Source: a virus. From it: DNA of 45,797 nt. The DNA lies in the IMG/VR virus record IMGVR_UViG_3300021511_000012, positions 1 through 45,797 of that record; one strand, given 5' to 3'. Below are positions 22,647 through 30,725 of this stretch, piece after piece. The translations under genes and the position numbers were made by a program. The notes under the pieces were generated by a model. The model was not told the DNA's origin, searched no databases, and saw only the letters and a program-made list of their open reading frames with translations. The stretch's first letter is position 1. Every line of letters starts with the position of its first letter.

Positions 22647-23201
22647 ATGAGAGAGACGAAAGCAAAAGAGATCGGGGATCGGGGATATTCGTATCACGTG
22701 ATCCAATTCGGGGCGCGGGAAGGCGGGCGCGTGCTCGTGCGCTTGCTCAAGATGTTGGGCGGCGTTGCGGGCACGGCGATCGAAGGCGCGACGCTCGACG
22801 AAAACGAGCAAGCCGAAACGGCGCTCGTGTCGATCGGTATGAGCACGGCGGGCAAGATGTTGTCGAACTTCGCCGAGACCGTGAGCGAAGACGACTTCGA
22901 TTACTTGATCGACAAGTTCGCGCCGACGACTTCGGTTTCGGGCGGCGACTTCAAGGGCGCCGTTCCCTTGTCGACCGAAGGCGTTTTCGATCTACACTTC
23001 GCCGGCGCGTATCCCGAACTCGGGCAATGGTTGCTCTTTGCTGTCGAGGTAAACTTCGGCAGTTTTTTAGGCGAAGGCGGCATCTTGCAAAAGGCGCAAG
23101 CGATGGCAAACGTTCGCCCGGTTTCGACGGCAAAGGCGGCAAGCGCGTCCAAGTCGAGATCCCCGAACACCTCCGCGACGAGTGGACGATCTGGCGCGTA
23201 G
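22647..23201 (+). CDS. Tail assembly chaperone, short (0-frame) form
   Basis: A 184-aa helical protein between tube and tape measure, the standard place of the tail assembly chaperone (lambda gpG equivalent). It contains GREGGRVLVRLL-like and MSTAGKMLSNFAET helices and FDLHFAGAYPELGQWLLFAV near the end. Translation past 23069 gives a low-complexity Ala/Ser tail. A T TTT TTA slippery heptamer at 23063-23069 in the correct phase lets ribosomes switch to the long form. Confidence 0.88.
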   Translation: MRETKAKEIGDRGYSYHVIQFGAREGGRVLVRLLKMLGGVAGTAIEGATLDENEQAETALVSIGMSTAGKMLSNFAETVSEDDFDYLIDKFAPTTSVSGGDFKGAVPLSTEGVFDLHFAGAYPELGQWLLFAVEVNFGSFLGEGGILQKAQAMANVRPVSTAKAASASKSRSPNTSATSGRSGA

Positions 23202-23338
23202 CTAGCTCGCCACACTTCAACGATTCTCTTGTCGATATCGAAACGAATTGGAGCCTAAACGATCTACATGATGCACTCGACGTGATCGACATGCTCGAAG
23301 AGCTAGAACGGCGTCGAGCCCCATCGCCGAGAAAGTGA
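22647..23338 (+). CDS. Tail assembly chaperone, long form by -1 ribosomal frameshift
   Basis: After codons TTT TTA (23064-23069), a -1 slip lets the ribosome read AGG from 23069 and continue to the stop at 23336-23338, giving about 230 aa (141 plus 89). The extension starts RRRRHLAKGASDGKRSP and continues with EIPEHLRDEWTIWRVASSP and a C-terminal helix DLHDALDVIDMLEELERR, like the T domain of lambda gpGT. The second frame has no start codon with a ribosome binding site. Such frameshifts are conserved in contractile and long-tailed phages; the ratio of products controls tape-measure chaperoning. Confidence 0.85.
23063..23069 (+). promoter_or_regulatory. Programmed -1 frameshift slippery heptamer T TTT TTA
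   Basis: The heptamer is in the X XXY YYZ phase relative to the chaperone frame. Both tRNAs re-pair well after slipping to TTT TTT. It is the only homopolymer run in the overlap of the two frames; a nearby C AAA AGG at 23088 is out of phase. Confidence 0.82.
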
Positions 23339-23342
23339 GAGC

Positions 23343-25094
23343 ATGGCACTTCGAGAGATCATTGCCCGGTTCGGTTTCCAAGTAGATTCGAGCGGGCTCA
23401 CGAAAGCGAAGTCGGGGATTGCCGGCGTCGTGTCGCAAGCTCGCGTCTTCGGCGCGGCGATTGCGGGCTCGGTTGTCGTGCGCGGGATCGCGAACTTCGT
23501 CGACGAGATCACGACCGCCGGCGACGCGCTCGGCAAGACGGCGACGCAACTCGGGCTCTCGGGCAAAGAGTTGCAAGCGTGGCAAACGGCGGCGGGCTTC
23601 GCCGGTGTCGAGGCGACGAACCTCAATCAAGGGTTTCGGATCCTAGGCAAGAACGCCTTGCTTGCTCAGCAAGGATCGAAGCAAGCCGCCGACGCCTTCG
23701 ACACGCTCGGCGTTTCTATCGAAGACGCGAGCGGCAATCTGAAGCCGGCGAATCAACTCGCACGCGAAGCGGGGATCGCGCTCGGCGGGCTCGAAGATCG
23801 AACGAAAGCCGTCGGGCTTGCGCAACAAGTGTTCGGGCGCGCCGGCGCCGCACTCTTGCCCTTGTTCAAAGATGGCGCCGAAGGGCTCGACGCCGCCTTG
23901 CGCAAGCTCGAAGAGTTCGGCGGCGGGCTCTCGGATACTTTGATCCCGCTCGCCGAAGAGAGCCGCGATCGATTCTTCGAGTTCGAGATCGCGACGACGT
24001 CGCTCAAGTCGCAACTAGCGGTCGCGCTCTTGCCCGTGTTGAATCAAGTCGTGCTCGGGCTCTCGAAGGTCATAGCCTGGATCTCGAAGGCGACCGCGAA
24101 CACTGAAGTGTTCAAGTCCCTTATGATTGCGCTCGGGCTCGCAATCGGGAAGATCGCGATCGCGAAGTTCGGCGGCTCGCTCTTGAAGCTCGCCCGAGCG
24201 GCGGCGTTGCCGTTGCTCAAGTTCGCACTCTTGTTCTTGCTCGTCGACGACTTGATCGCGCTCTTCGAGGGTCGCGGTTCTGTGATCGGCGAGTTGATCG
24301 ACAAGATATTCGGCAAGGGCACGGCGAAAGCGATCGTCGACGGGATCGAGGGCATTGGCAAAGCCGTTGCCGACGTGATCAAAACGGGCGACTTCGAGGC
24401 GTTCGACAAGGCTCTCGAAGACATCTTCGGCCCGATCGGATCCGACATCGTAGGCGACATCGTTTTTACGTTCGAGATGATCGGCGAAGTGATCGACGCC
24501 GCGCTCGACGGGATTGCCCTCAAGCTAGACGGGTTCTTGCAATCGATCGCCGATTGGATCAACTCGGTTTCGCAAAGTATCGCCGACGGTGTGAAGGCGT
24601 TCGGCGAAGCCGCCGCCGAACTCGGGCAAGCCATAATCGACGGCATCGTCGACGCGATCAAGGAAGGCGCCGAAGCGGTCGCCGACGCGCTCGGCGCGGT
24701 CGCGAAAGGTGCGGTGAAAGCCGCAAAGAAACTCGTCGGCGCTTCGAGCCCTTCGAAGCTCTCGGCGAAGCTCGTCGGCGCGCCTCTTGCCGAAGGCGTT
24801 GCCATGGGCGCGAAGGATGCCGCTCGCGCCGCCGCCAGAATGAGCGCTAACGCGCTTTCGGCGGCGTCGGGACTCGAAGCCCCGCGGGCGATCTCGGCGC
24901 CCGCACGGGGCGGCACGGGCGCGGGAATCGCCGGCGGCGTCGTGTTCAAGAGCGAGATCGCGCTAACGGTTCACGGCGGCTCGGCGAGCGACCCGCAGAT
25001 CCAAAAGCTTCGGCAAGGTATGCGAACCGAGTTGCACGACAACCGGCGCGCCATGCTCGACGCCCTAACGCAACTTGTCGAGGTTCCAACATGA
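23343..25094 (+). CDS. Tail tape measure protein
   Basis: A 583-aa helical protein that sets tail length. The N-terminus (FGFQVDSSGLTKAKSGIAGV) and GDALGKTATQLGLSGKELQA are typical tape-measure beginnings; central hydrophobic segments about residues 245-310 (SLMIALGLAIGKIAIAKFGG, LLKFALLFLLVDDLIALF) could insert into the host membrane. A C-terminal Ala/Gly region ends with VHGGSASDPQIQKLRQGM. At roughly 1.5 angstrom per residue the tail would be near 90 nm, a modest length. Confidence 0.93.
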   Translation: MALREIIARFGFQVDSSGLTKAKSGIAGVVSQARVFGAAIAGSVVVRGIANFVDEITTAGDALGKTATQLGLSGKELQAWQTAAGFAGVEATNLNQGFRILGKNALLAQQGSKQAADAFDTLGVSIEDASGNLKPANQLAREAGIALGGLEDRTKAVGLAQQVFGRAGAALLPLFKDGAEGLDAALRKLEEFGGGLSDTLIPLAEESRDRFFEFEIATTSLKSQLAVALLPVLNQVVLGLSKVIAWISKATANTEVFKSLMIALGLAIGKIAIAKFGGSLLKLARAAALPLLKFALLFLLVDDLIALFEGRGSVIGELIDKIFGKGTAKAIVDGIEGIGKAVADVIKTGDFEAFDKALEDIFGPIGSDIVGDIVFTFEMIGEVIDAALDGIALKLDGFLQSIADWINSVSQSIADGVKAFGEAAAELGQAIIDGIVDAIKEGAEAVADALGAVAKGAVKAAKKLVGASSPSKLSAKLVGAPLAEGVAMGAKDAARAAARMSANALSAASGLEAPRAISAPARGGTGAGIAGGVVFKSEIALTVHGGSASDPQIQKLRQGMRTELHDNRRAMLDALTQLVEVPT

Positions 25095-25810
25095 CGGCGT
25101 TCATTGTTCCCGACGACGACTCGGGCCGGATCGTTACGTTCGACGTGATCGAAAACGAGCTACACGAGAGCGTCGTCGAAGTCTCGGATCACCCGGTCGA
25201 AGTTGGCGTGAACGTTTCCGATCACGTGCGCCCGCTTCCCGAGCGCCTCTCGCTCACCGCCTACACAACGAACACGCCGATCGCAATCAACCCGTTCACT
25301 CAAAGAGGCGAGCACAAGGCGATCGCTTTGAACGTGCCTCAGTGGACCGTGCCCGTTGAACCGACGCCCGGCGCGCTCTATCGAGCGGGCTTGCAAGCGC
25401 TCGGCTCGCTCTTCGGCGAGCCCGAGCGGGTCGCGACGGTTCTCACTTTCGCCGACGCCTTCAATGCGATCTATGAAACCTTCGAGATCTTGCAAGAGCT
25501 TCAAACGAACGCCGTGCTTTTGCAGATCGTCACACCGATCAAAGTCTACGAAGACGTGATCCTTGAACGCGTCGCCGCGCCTCGCAATGCGGGCGACGCC
25601 GGCGTTGCCTTCGGGCTCGACGTGCGACAACTTCGCGTTGTCGAATCGGGACAAGTCGCCGCGCCGCCCGTGCCCGCCGACGACGTGCCCGGCGGGCACC
25701 CGCTCTTGAACAAGGGCGGGCAAGGCGCGAAGCCGCCCGGCGCCGGCGAAGACGAAGGCAAGGGCGGGTCGATTGCCTACAATCTCCTATCGGGACAAGG
25801 GTTGCTGTAA
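25091..25810 (+). CDS. Dit-like baseplate protein
   Basis: A 239-aa protein overlapping the tape measure stop (ATGA). The N-terminal pattern VVEVSDHPVEVGVNVSDHVR and ERLSLTAYTTNTP matches Dit-like hub proteins that link tube to baseplate in contractile phages, where a beta strand motif SDHPVE...G..VSDH is diagnostic. The C-terminus is Gly/Pro-rich. Placed between tape measure and the plug protein as in simple contractile baseplates. Confidence 0.85.
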   Translation: MTAFIVPDDDSGRIVTFDVIENELHESVVEVSDHPVEVGVNVSDHVRPLPERLSLTAYTTNTPIAINPFTQRGEHKAIALNVPQWTVPVEPTPGALYRAGLQALGSLFGEPERVATVLTFADAFNAIYETFEILQELQTNAVLLQIVTPIKVYEDVILERVAAPRNAGDAGVAFGLDVRQLRVVESGQVAAPPVPADDVPGGHPLLNKGGQGAKPPGAGEDEGKGGSIAYNLLSGQGLL

Positions 25811-26154
25811 TGCCGTTGATCGTTCCCGTGTTTCCCGGCGAGCCTCTCTACGAAGAGCGCGTGCGGCTCGAAGGTCGCGACTATATCTTTCGGTTCGATT
25901 GGAACAACCGAGAGCAACGCTTCTATATGGGGATCAAGAATCAAGACGGCGAGAGCTTGATCGCTGGCTTGAAGGTTCTCGCGAATTGGGGCTTGCTCAC
26001 TCGGCACCACTTCAATCCCGATCTCCCGCCCGGCGAGTTGATCCCGATCGACTTGGAGCAAGGTGGCACGCCGCCGACCTTCAACGACTTCGGCACCCGT
26101 GTTCGCTTGTTCTACTATGCGAGCGACGAAGATCTTTCGGAGTTCGCGCCGTGA
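25810..26154 (+). CDS. Baseplate plug-like protein
   Basis: A 114-aa protein. LEGRDYIFRFDWNNREQRFY, MGIKNQDGESLIAGLKVLAN and DFGTRVRLFYYASDED match the small beta-rich family exemplified by the baseplate plug of cyanophage Pam3. It starts at the last base of the Dit stop and its own TGA overlaps the GTG of the hub gene. It is thought to close the tube end before contraction. Confidence 0.82.
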   Translation: MPLIVPVFPGEPLYEERVRLEGRDYIFRFDWNNREQRFYMGIKNQDGESLIAGLKVLANWGLLTRHHFNPDLPPGELIPIDLEQGGTPPTFNDFGTRVRLFYYASDEDLSEFAP

Positions 26155-26987
26155 CCGTTCTATTCAAACGCGCCGCCGAGATCGTACTAGACACGATCCA
26201 ATTGACGATCGCCGGCAATGAACCTTCGTCGGCGCTCGACGTGGCGTTTTCGATCGAGCGCTCTTTGAAGCCCGACCCGAACACCGCCGAGATCCAAGTG
26301 TGGAACTTGAACGAGGATCACCGATCGCAACTCGAAGACGCCGAGCGGATCCCTTGCACCGTGAGTGCGGGCTATCTCGATTCGATTGCGTTGATCTTCT
26401 CGGGCACGCTCCGAACCGCTTTCACGGTTCGCGAAGGGCCGGATCTCGTGACGACTCTTGCTTCGGGCGACGGCGAGAAAGAGTATCAACGATCACGCGT
26501 GAACCTCTCGGTTGCGCCGAAGACTCCTAACCCGTCGCTCATGCAACAGATCACGAAAGCGATCGGGATCGGCGAAGGCAACCTCGGCACGGCGACGCCG
26601 CAACTACTCGCCGCGCCGGCGATGTTGCCGCAAGGCGGCGTGCTCTCGGGCTCGGCGTCGCAGATCATGACGCGCACGGCGCAATCGCTCGGCTTCGAGT
26701 GGAGCATCCAAGACGGCGCTTTGCAGCTATTGAAGGTTGCGACGCCGCTTGCCGCGACGGCGGTTTTGCTCACACCCGAAACGGGGCTCGTCGGTTCGCC
26801 GTCGGTCGACAACGAAGGGATCTTGTCGGCGCAGTGTCTTATGATCCCCGACGTGTTTCCCGGTCGCTTGCTCGTGCTCGAAAGCGAGAGGCTCTCGGGA
26901 AGCTATCGCATAGAGAAGTGCAAGTATTCGGGCAACACCGCCGGCCCGGATTGGTATGTTGATATCGAGGCGAAGAAACTGGGTTGA
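26151..26987 (+). CDS. Baseplate hub protein
   Basis: GTG 26151 overlaps the plug stop. The 278-aa product begins with LFKRAAEIVLDTIQLTIAGN and SLKPDPNTAEIQVWNLNEDH, a common opening of phage hub proteins (gp27/gp44-like), and has GFEWSIQDGALQLLKVATPL near the middle and a C-terminal beta domain GSYRIEKCKYSGNTAGPDWY. It should trimerise at the tube tip and carry the spike encoded next. Confidence 0.83.
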   Translation: MTVLFKRAAEIVLDTIQLTIAGNEPSSALDVAFSIERSLKPDPNTAEIQVWNLNEDHRSQLEDAERIPCTVSAGYLDSIALIFSGTLRTAFTVREGPDLVTTLASGDGEKEYQRSRVNLSVAPKTPNPSLMQQITKAIGIGEGNLGTATPQLLAAPAMLPQGGVLSGSASQIMTRTAQSLGFEWSIQDGALQLLKVATPLAATAVLLTPETGLVGSPSVDNEGILSAQCLMIPDVFPGRLLVLESERLSGSYRIEKCKYSGNTAGPDWYVDIEAKKLG

Positions 26988-26989
26988 CC

Positions 26990-27682
26990 ATGGGAGCAGA
27001 ACCAACACTTACCGAGATCGTGCGGCTCGCTATCGAGTCGAAGTTGCTCGACGTTCACGTGTCTTTGCCGTGTCGCGTCGAGAGCTACGATCCGGCAACG
27101 ATCACGGTCGAAGCGTTGCCCATGGTGCGGCGTGCGATCGAAGACGCCGACGGCAAGATCCAACACGAAGAGTTGCCGCCGATCCCGAACGTGCCCGTGT
27201 TGTTCCCGAGTTCGTCGGCGTTTTCTGGTGCGTGGCCGCTTGTGCCCGGCGACTTCGTGCTTGTCGTGTTCTGCTCGTCGGCGATCGGTTCTTGGCGAGA
27301 GTCGGGCGACATCGCCGATCCGGTCGACTTGCGGCGGCATGATCTGTCGCACGCCGTTGCGATCCCTTGCGTATGGCCCGCCGCCCAAGCGCCGACGAAG
27401 ATCGCCACGAACCCGACGGCGATGTTGCTCGAAGTGAACGCGCCCGCGACACACGTGCAGGTCGGCGAACTGGCTTCGTCGTTCGTTGCGTTGTCGAACA
27501 AAGTCGAAAGCGCTCTCAGTGATCTGGCCGATGCAATTGTGAACGCGGGCATTTTTGCAGGCGATGGCGGGGCGACTCTGCAAACAAGCGCTAAGACGAC
27601 TTTGACGGGCAAGGGTTGGACCGGGGGCGGATCGATTCCGCCTGTAGGTTTGACCGCAGCAACCAAGCTCAAGAGTGAATAA
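26990..27682 (+). CDS. Baseplate central spike, gp138/gpV-like
   Basis: A 230-aa protein, ATG 26990 (TTG 26984 less likely). The N-terminal OB-like domain VHVSLPCRVESYDPATITVE, VLFPSSSAFSGAWPLVPGDF and VLVVFCSSAIGSWRESGD follows the Gp138/gpV spike pattern; the remainder is a beta-helix-like needle with SNKVESALSDLADAIV. From about 27530 the codon use becomes less GC-rich, matching the following gene, which suggests a recombination joint inside the needle tip. Confidence 0.85.
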   Translation: MGAEPTLTEIVRLAIESKLLDVHVSLPCRVESYDPATITVEALPMVRRAIEDADGKIQHEELPPIPNVPVLFPSSSAFSGAWPLVPGDFVLVVFCSSAIGSWRESGDIADPVDLRRHDLSHAVAIPCVWPAAQAPTKIATNPTAMLLEVNAPATHVQVGELASSFVALSNKVESALSDLADAIVNAGIFAGDGGATLQTSAKTTLTGKGWTGGGSIPPVGLTAATKLKSE

Positions 27683-27685
27683 CCA

Positions 27686-28654
27686 ATGACACTTCAATTC
27701 AGTGTGAACAATTCGATCAGCTTGAGCGGCGACGTTTCGGTTCGGGAGTACTTGTTTCAGTGGAAGGAATTTATGGTTGCTAATGGGTGGACAGTCCCCC
27801 AATCTAGCAATGGTACGACGGGAGGGAGCACCGGTGGGACTGGCAGTGGCGGAGTCGGAGATCATATTATCGACCGCGACGATCTAAACCAGCACAATCC
27901 CGGTGTTAGCGAATCGTGGTTCGTGCTCCGCTCGCCCGACGGTCGTGAGATGAAGTGGAACCGCTACAATTCAAGCGGCAATGTTTGGTACATGTCTTAC
28001 TCCCCAAGCGATGGTTTCCCTTTTTCCGGAGCTGCGGGATATCCGGTAGGGAATCAGCCGGACAATCCTGCAGACAATGTCGAGGTTATTGGCGCCACTA
28101 GGGACTTATGCACTGGGGGCAATATCCAAGTTCACATGTGTTGCGACGATGAAGCGCCATACTCTTTTTACAGTTGGGTTCACAATGCCGGCAACTTCAA
28201 TACAGGAAGACACTTTCTTGCAATGGTTCCGATCACGACCGAACAACCGGGCGATACGGATCCGGTTGTCTTCGTTGTGACCGGGAACAACGAAACGGTA
28301 ACGTATGCCAATCTAGACGACGAGATCGCAGTCAGCATCGCTTCACGCACTGTGGGCTATATGCCGAATCAAGGCGTTTATGTGGGAATGGCACTGGGCG
28401 GGATCGAGACACAACGAGGTGTTTGCTTCCCGTCGGGTATTAGTCAAGACGACAACGGTGCGGATCCGTCGATCCCTCTTCTGCCTGTACGCAATGCCTC
28501 GCAAGGCAATGGGGGCTTCAAAGGCTTCTCTACGTTCATGCAAAACAACGGAGTTGCACGCGCCGGAGGCGAGACTTTTGCTTCGCGAACAAGGATCTCT
28601 GTTGGTGATTACAACATGCCTTGGGATGGGGCAACGCAACCGGTTGCGAGCTAA
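27686..28654 (+). CDS. Virion protein of unknown function with atypical composition, 322 aa
   Basis: Begins four bases after the spike stop. The N-terminal 40 residues (VREYLFQWKEFMVANGWTVP) are followed by a Gly/Thr/Ser linker and a globular domain with GDHIIDRDDLNQHNPGVSES, SWFVLRSPDGREMKWNRYNS and paired cysteines (CTGG, HMCCDD). Similar proteins occur near baseplate genes of other phages. Codon usage is noticeably AT-richer than all neighbours, with rare GGA and AGG codons, so it was probably acquired recently. A receptor-related or spike-associated role is possible. Confidence 0.78.
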   Translation: MTLQFSVNNSISLSGDVSVREYLFQWKEFMVANGWTVPQSSNGTTGGSTGGTGSGGVGDHIIDRDDLNQHNPGVSESWFVLRSPDGREMKWNRYNSSGNVWYMSYSPSDGFPFSGAAGYPVGNQPDNPADNVEVIGATRDLCTGGNIQVHMCCDDEAPYSFYSWVHNAGNFNTGRHFLAMVPITTEQPGDTDPVVFVVTGNNETVTYANLDDEIAVSIASRTVGYMPNQGVYVGMALGGIETQRGVCFPSGISQDDNGADPSIPLLPVRNASQGNGGFKGFSTFMQNNGVARAGGETFASRTRISVGDYNMPWDGATQPVAS

Positions 28655-28657
28655 GTC

Positions 28658-29035
28658 ATGGCCGATTGGGACCAAACATATAACGAGATCGTTTTGGTGC
28701 CTTTGCAGCGGTGCCAATTCGCCGATACCTTGGATCCGGTAATTGACAACTTCAATCCGCCCGTCGGCACACCGCTAGTTCGGAGCGATTCGGTTTCGTT
28801 TGACGTGACCGACAACCGCGCATTGCGCCGCGCTCTCGTGCTCGTGACTCTCGACGGCGAGACTTATTGTGTTCATGACGGCTTCGCTTTTCGAGGCGAG
28901 TTCGCAAACCCGCAATCGTCGCGAACGCCTATCGTCGGCGGCTATCACTATATCGTGAAACGCAACGGCGGTTGGACCACACCGCCGACCTTCGAGGTTC
29001 TTGCCATCGACACAAGCGGAAACGAGGCGACCTAA
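28658..29035 (+). CDS. Hypothetical baseplate-associated protein, 125 aa
   Basis: Starts 4 nt after the preceding gene and its TAA shares a base with the next ATG. The product begins MADWDQTYNEIVLVPLQRCQ and looks like a small beta-sandwich or Ig-like domain (LVTLDGETYCVHDGFAFRGE; YIVKRNGGWTTPPTFEVLAI, then DTSGNEA). Composition returns to the genome average within this gene, around 28750. No family assigned; the fold suggests an extracellular binding module. Confidence 0.72.
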   Translation: MADWDQTYNEIVLVPLQRCQFADTLDPVIDNFNPPVGTPLVRSDSVSFDVTDNRALRRALVLVTLDGETYCVHDGFAFRGEFANPQSSRTPIVGGYHYIVKRNGGWTTPPTFEVLAIDTSGNEAT

Positions 29036-29514
29036 TGCCGCTCCCTTCCTACAGCTTCCCGCTATCGGTCACGCAACCGACCGTCGTCACGAGCGCCGAC
29101 GGCGATCTCGACGGGCTCTTGCCCTTCGCGACGTTCGCCCGAGTCGAAGCGACGGGCGACATTGAGATCCCGCCGCGCATCGTGCGAGGCGTCGAAGCGA
29201 TCCGCTTGCGGCTCGTGTCGCGCTTGAAGTTTTTCAAGCGTGAATGGTTCTTGGACCTTCGGCAAGGCATGCCCTACTTCGAAGCGGTGTTCGTCAAGAA
29301 TCCCGATATCTCGCTCGTGCAATCGATCTTCCGTCGTGCGATTCTCTCGACGCCCGGCGTGCTCACGGTGGCGCGCATGGTGACAACCTTTGATCGCGGG
29401 GCTCGCTCTTTCACAATCGATCCACTTGAGATCGTGCTAACCGGCGGCGTCGTATTCCGAGCGCAACCCGACGAGTTTATCATCGCCTTGCCGGGCAACA
29501 TTACGGAGCAATAA
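29035..29514 (+). CDS. Baseplate wedge protein, gp25-like
   Basis: A 159-aa protein. The central region AIRLRLVSRLKFFKREWFLD, LRQGMPYFEAVFVKNPD and IFRRAILSTPGVLTVARM fits the gp25/gpW family, which nucleates wedge and sheath assembly. It directly precedes baseplate J, its usual partner in contractile injection systems. Confidence 0.82.
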   Translation: MPLPSYSFPLSVTQPTVVTSADGDLDGLLPFATFARVEATGDIEIPPRIVRGVEAIRLRLVSRLKFFKREWFLDLRQGMPYFEAVFVKNPDISLVQSIFRRAILSTPGVLTVARMVTTFDRGARSFTIDPLEIVLTGGVVFRAQPDEFIIALPGNITEQ

Positions 29515-29517
29515 GCA

Positions 29518-30714
29518 ATGGCTTTCGTCGACGCAACCGGTTTGCAGATCAAGACGATTGAAGAGATCCTCGAAGAGCTTTCGACGCAACAGAAAGCCGA
29601 GATCGATTCGACGTTGAACACGGCGCCCGACGAACCGATCGGCGAGTTGAACGGGATCTTTGCGGCGCAGTGTCGCGAATTCTGGGAAGTGCTCCAAGTC
29701 GCCTATAACGGTTTCAATCCCGACGCCGCCGAAGGGTTCTTGCTCGAAAAGCTTTCGGCTCTCACGGGCACGCTTCGCGAAGGCGCAACGAAGAGCACGG
29801 TTGAGCTAACGTGCGATATCGACGCCGCGACGACGATCATTGCGGGCACGCACTTCGCGCACGTCGTCGGCGATCCCGACAACCGTTGGACGCCCGTTGC
29901 CGACTACACCGCCGCGGGCGGCGGCGCGCAACCGGTAGACTTTGAAGCCGAGTTCGCCGGCGCAGTGATCGCGAACGCCGCGACGATCACGGTTATCGCG
30001 ACACCGGTCACGGGTTGGAACACTTGCACGAATGCCGCCGACGCTACGATCGGAAAAGAGATCGACAACGACGCCGAGTTGCGGCAACGGCGAGAGGAAG
30101 AATTACGGGCGACGGGCTCGGCAACGCTCGACGCGATCCGTGCCGACGTGCTCGCCGACGAAGACGTGTTGCAAGTGAGCGTCTTCGAGAACACGAGCGA
30201 CATCGTCGACGCTAGCGGCTTGCCGCCGAAGTCTATCGAGGTTGTCGTGTACGACGGCAACCCGCCCGTGCTCTCGAATTCCGAGATCGCGCAATTGATC
30301 TTCGACACGAAAGCCGCCGGGATCCGTGCCTTCGGTCTCGAAAGCGGTGTCGCAACCGATTCGGTCGGCGCGTTTCACACGATCCACTTTTCGCGACCTA
30401 CCGAGCGCCAAGTGTGGATCGAGCTTTTCATCTCGATCGATATCTCGACGGGCTATGCCGGCGCCGCCGCCTTGAAGGCGTCGCTTGTCGAGTTGAACAC
30501 TTCCGATCTGTTGCAAGGGCGCGACGTGATCGCGGCTCGGCTCGGCGAAGTCGCGATGTCTTACGACGGCGTCTTCGATCTCTACTCGCCGCCGCAACTC
30601 GGCTTCGCCGCCTTCCCTGTTACCATCGTGAACCTTTCGATCGGCCCGCGTGAGATTGCGCGGCTTGATACCGGTCGCATCGTGATCAACGAACAAGTGA
30701 TCCCGATCCCATAG
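29518..30714 (+). CDS. Baseplate J-like protein
   Basis: A 398-aa wedge protein. The N-terminus TIEEILEELSTQQKAEID, PIGELNGIFAAQCREFWEVL, GFLLEKLSALTGTLREGATK, the GTHFAHVVGDPDNRWTPVAD domain, NDAELRQRREEELRATGSAT and a C-terminal YDGVFDLYSPPQLG stretch are the full J/gp47 pattern. Length matches the family. Confidence 0.93.
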   Translation: MAFVDATGLQIKTIEEILEELSTQQKAEIDSTLNTAPDEPIGELNGIFAAQCREFWEVLQVAYNGFNPDAAEGFLLEKLSALTGTLREGATKSTVELTCDIDAATTIIAGTHFAHVVGDPDNRWTPVADYTAAGGGAQPVDFEAEFAGAVIANAATITVIATPVTGWNTCTNAADATIGKEIDNDAELRQRREEELRATGSATLDAIRADVLADEDVLQVSVFENTSDIVDASGLPPKSIEVVVYDGNPPVLSNSEIAQLIFDTKAAGIRAFGLESGVATDSVGAFHTIHFSRPTERQVWIELFISIDISTGYAGAAALKASLVELNTSDLLQGRDVIAARLGEVAMSYDGVFDLYSPPQLGFAAFPVTIVNLSIGPREIARLDTGRIVINEQVIPIP

Positions 30715-30725
30715 GAGCAATCGCA

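Noticed and set aside
23088-23094. C AAA AGG as alternative slippery site
   Set aside because: Out of phase with the chaperone reading frame; T TTT TTA is in phase.
24044-24949. Minus-strand Ala/Ser-rich frame inside the tape measure gene
   Set aside because: Mirror of the Ala-rich helical tape measure; no start signal.
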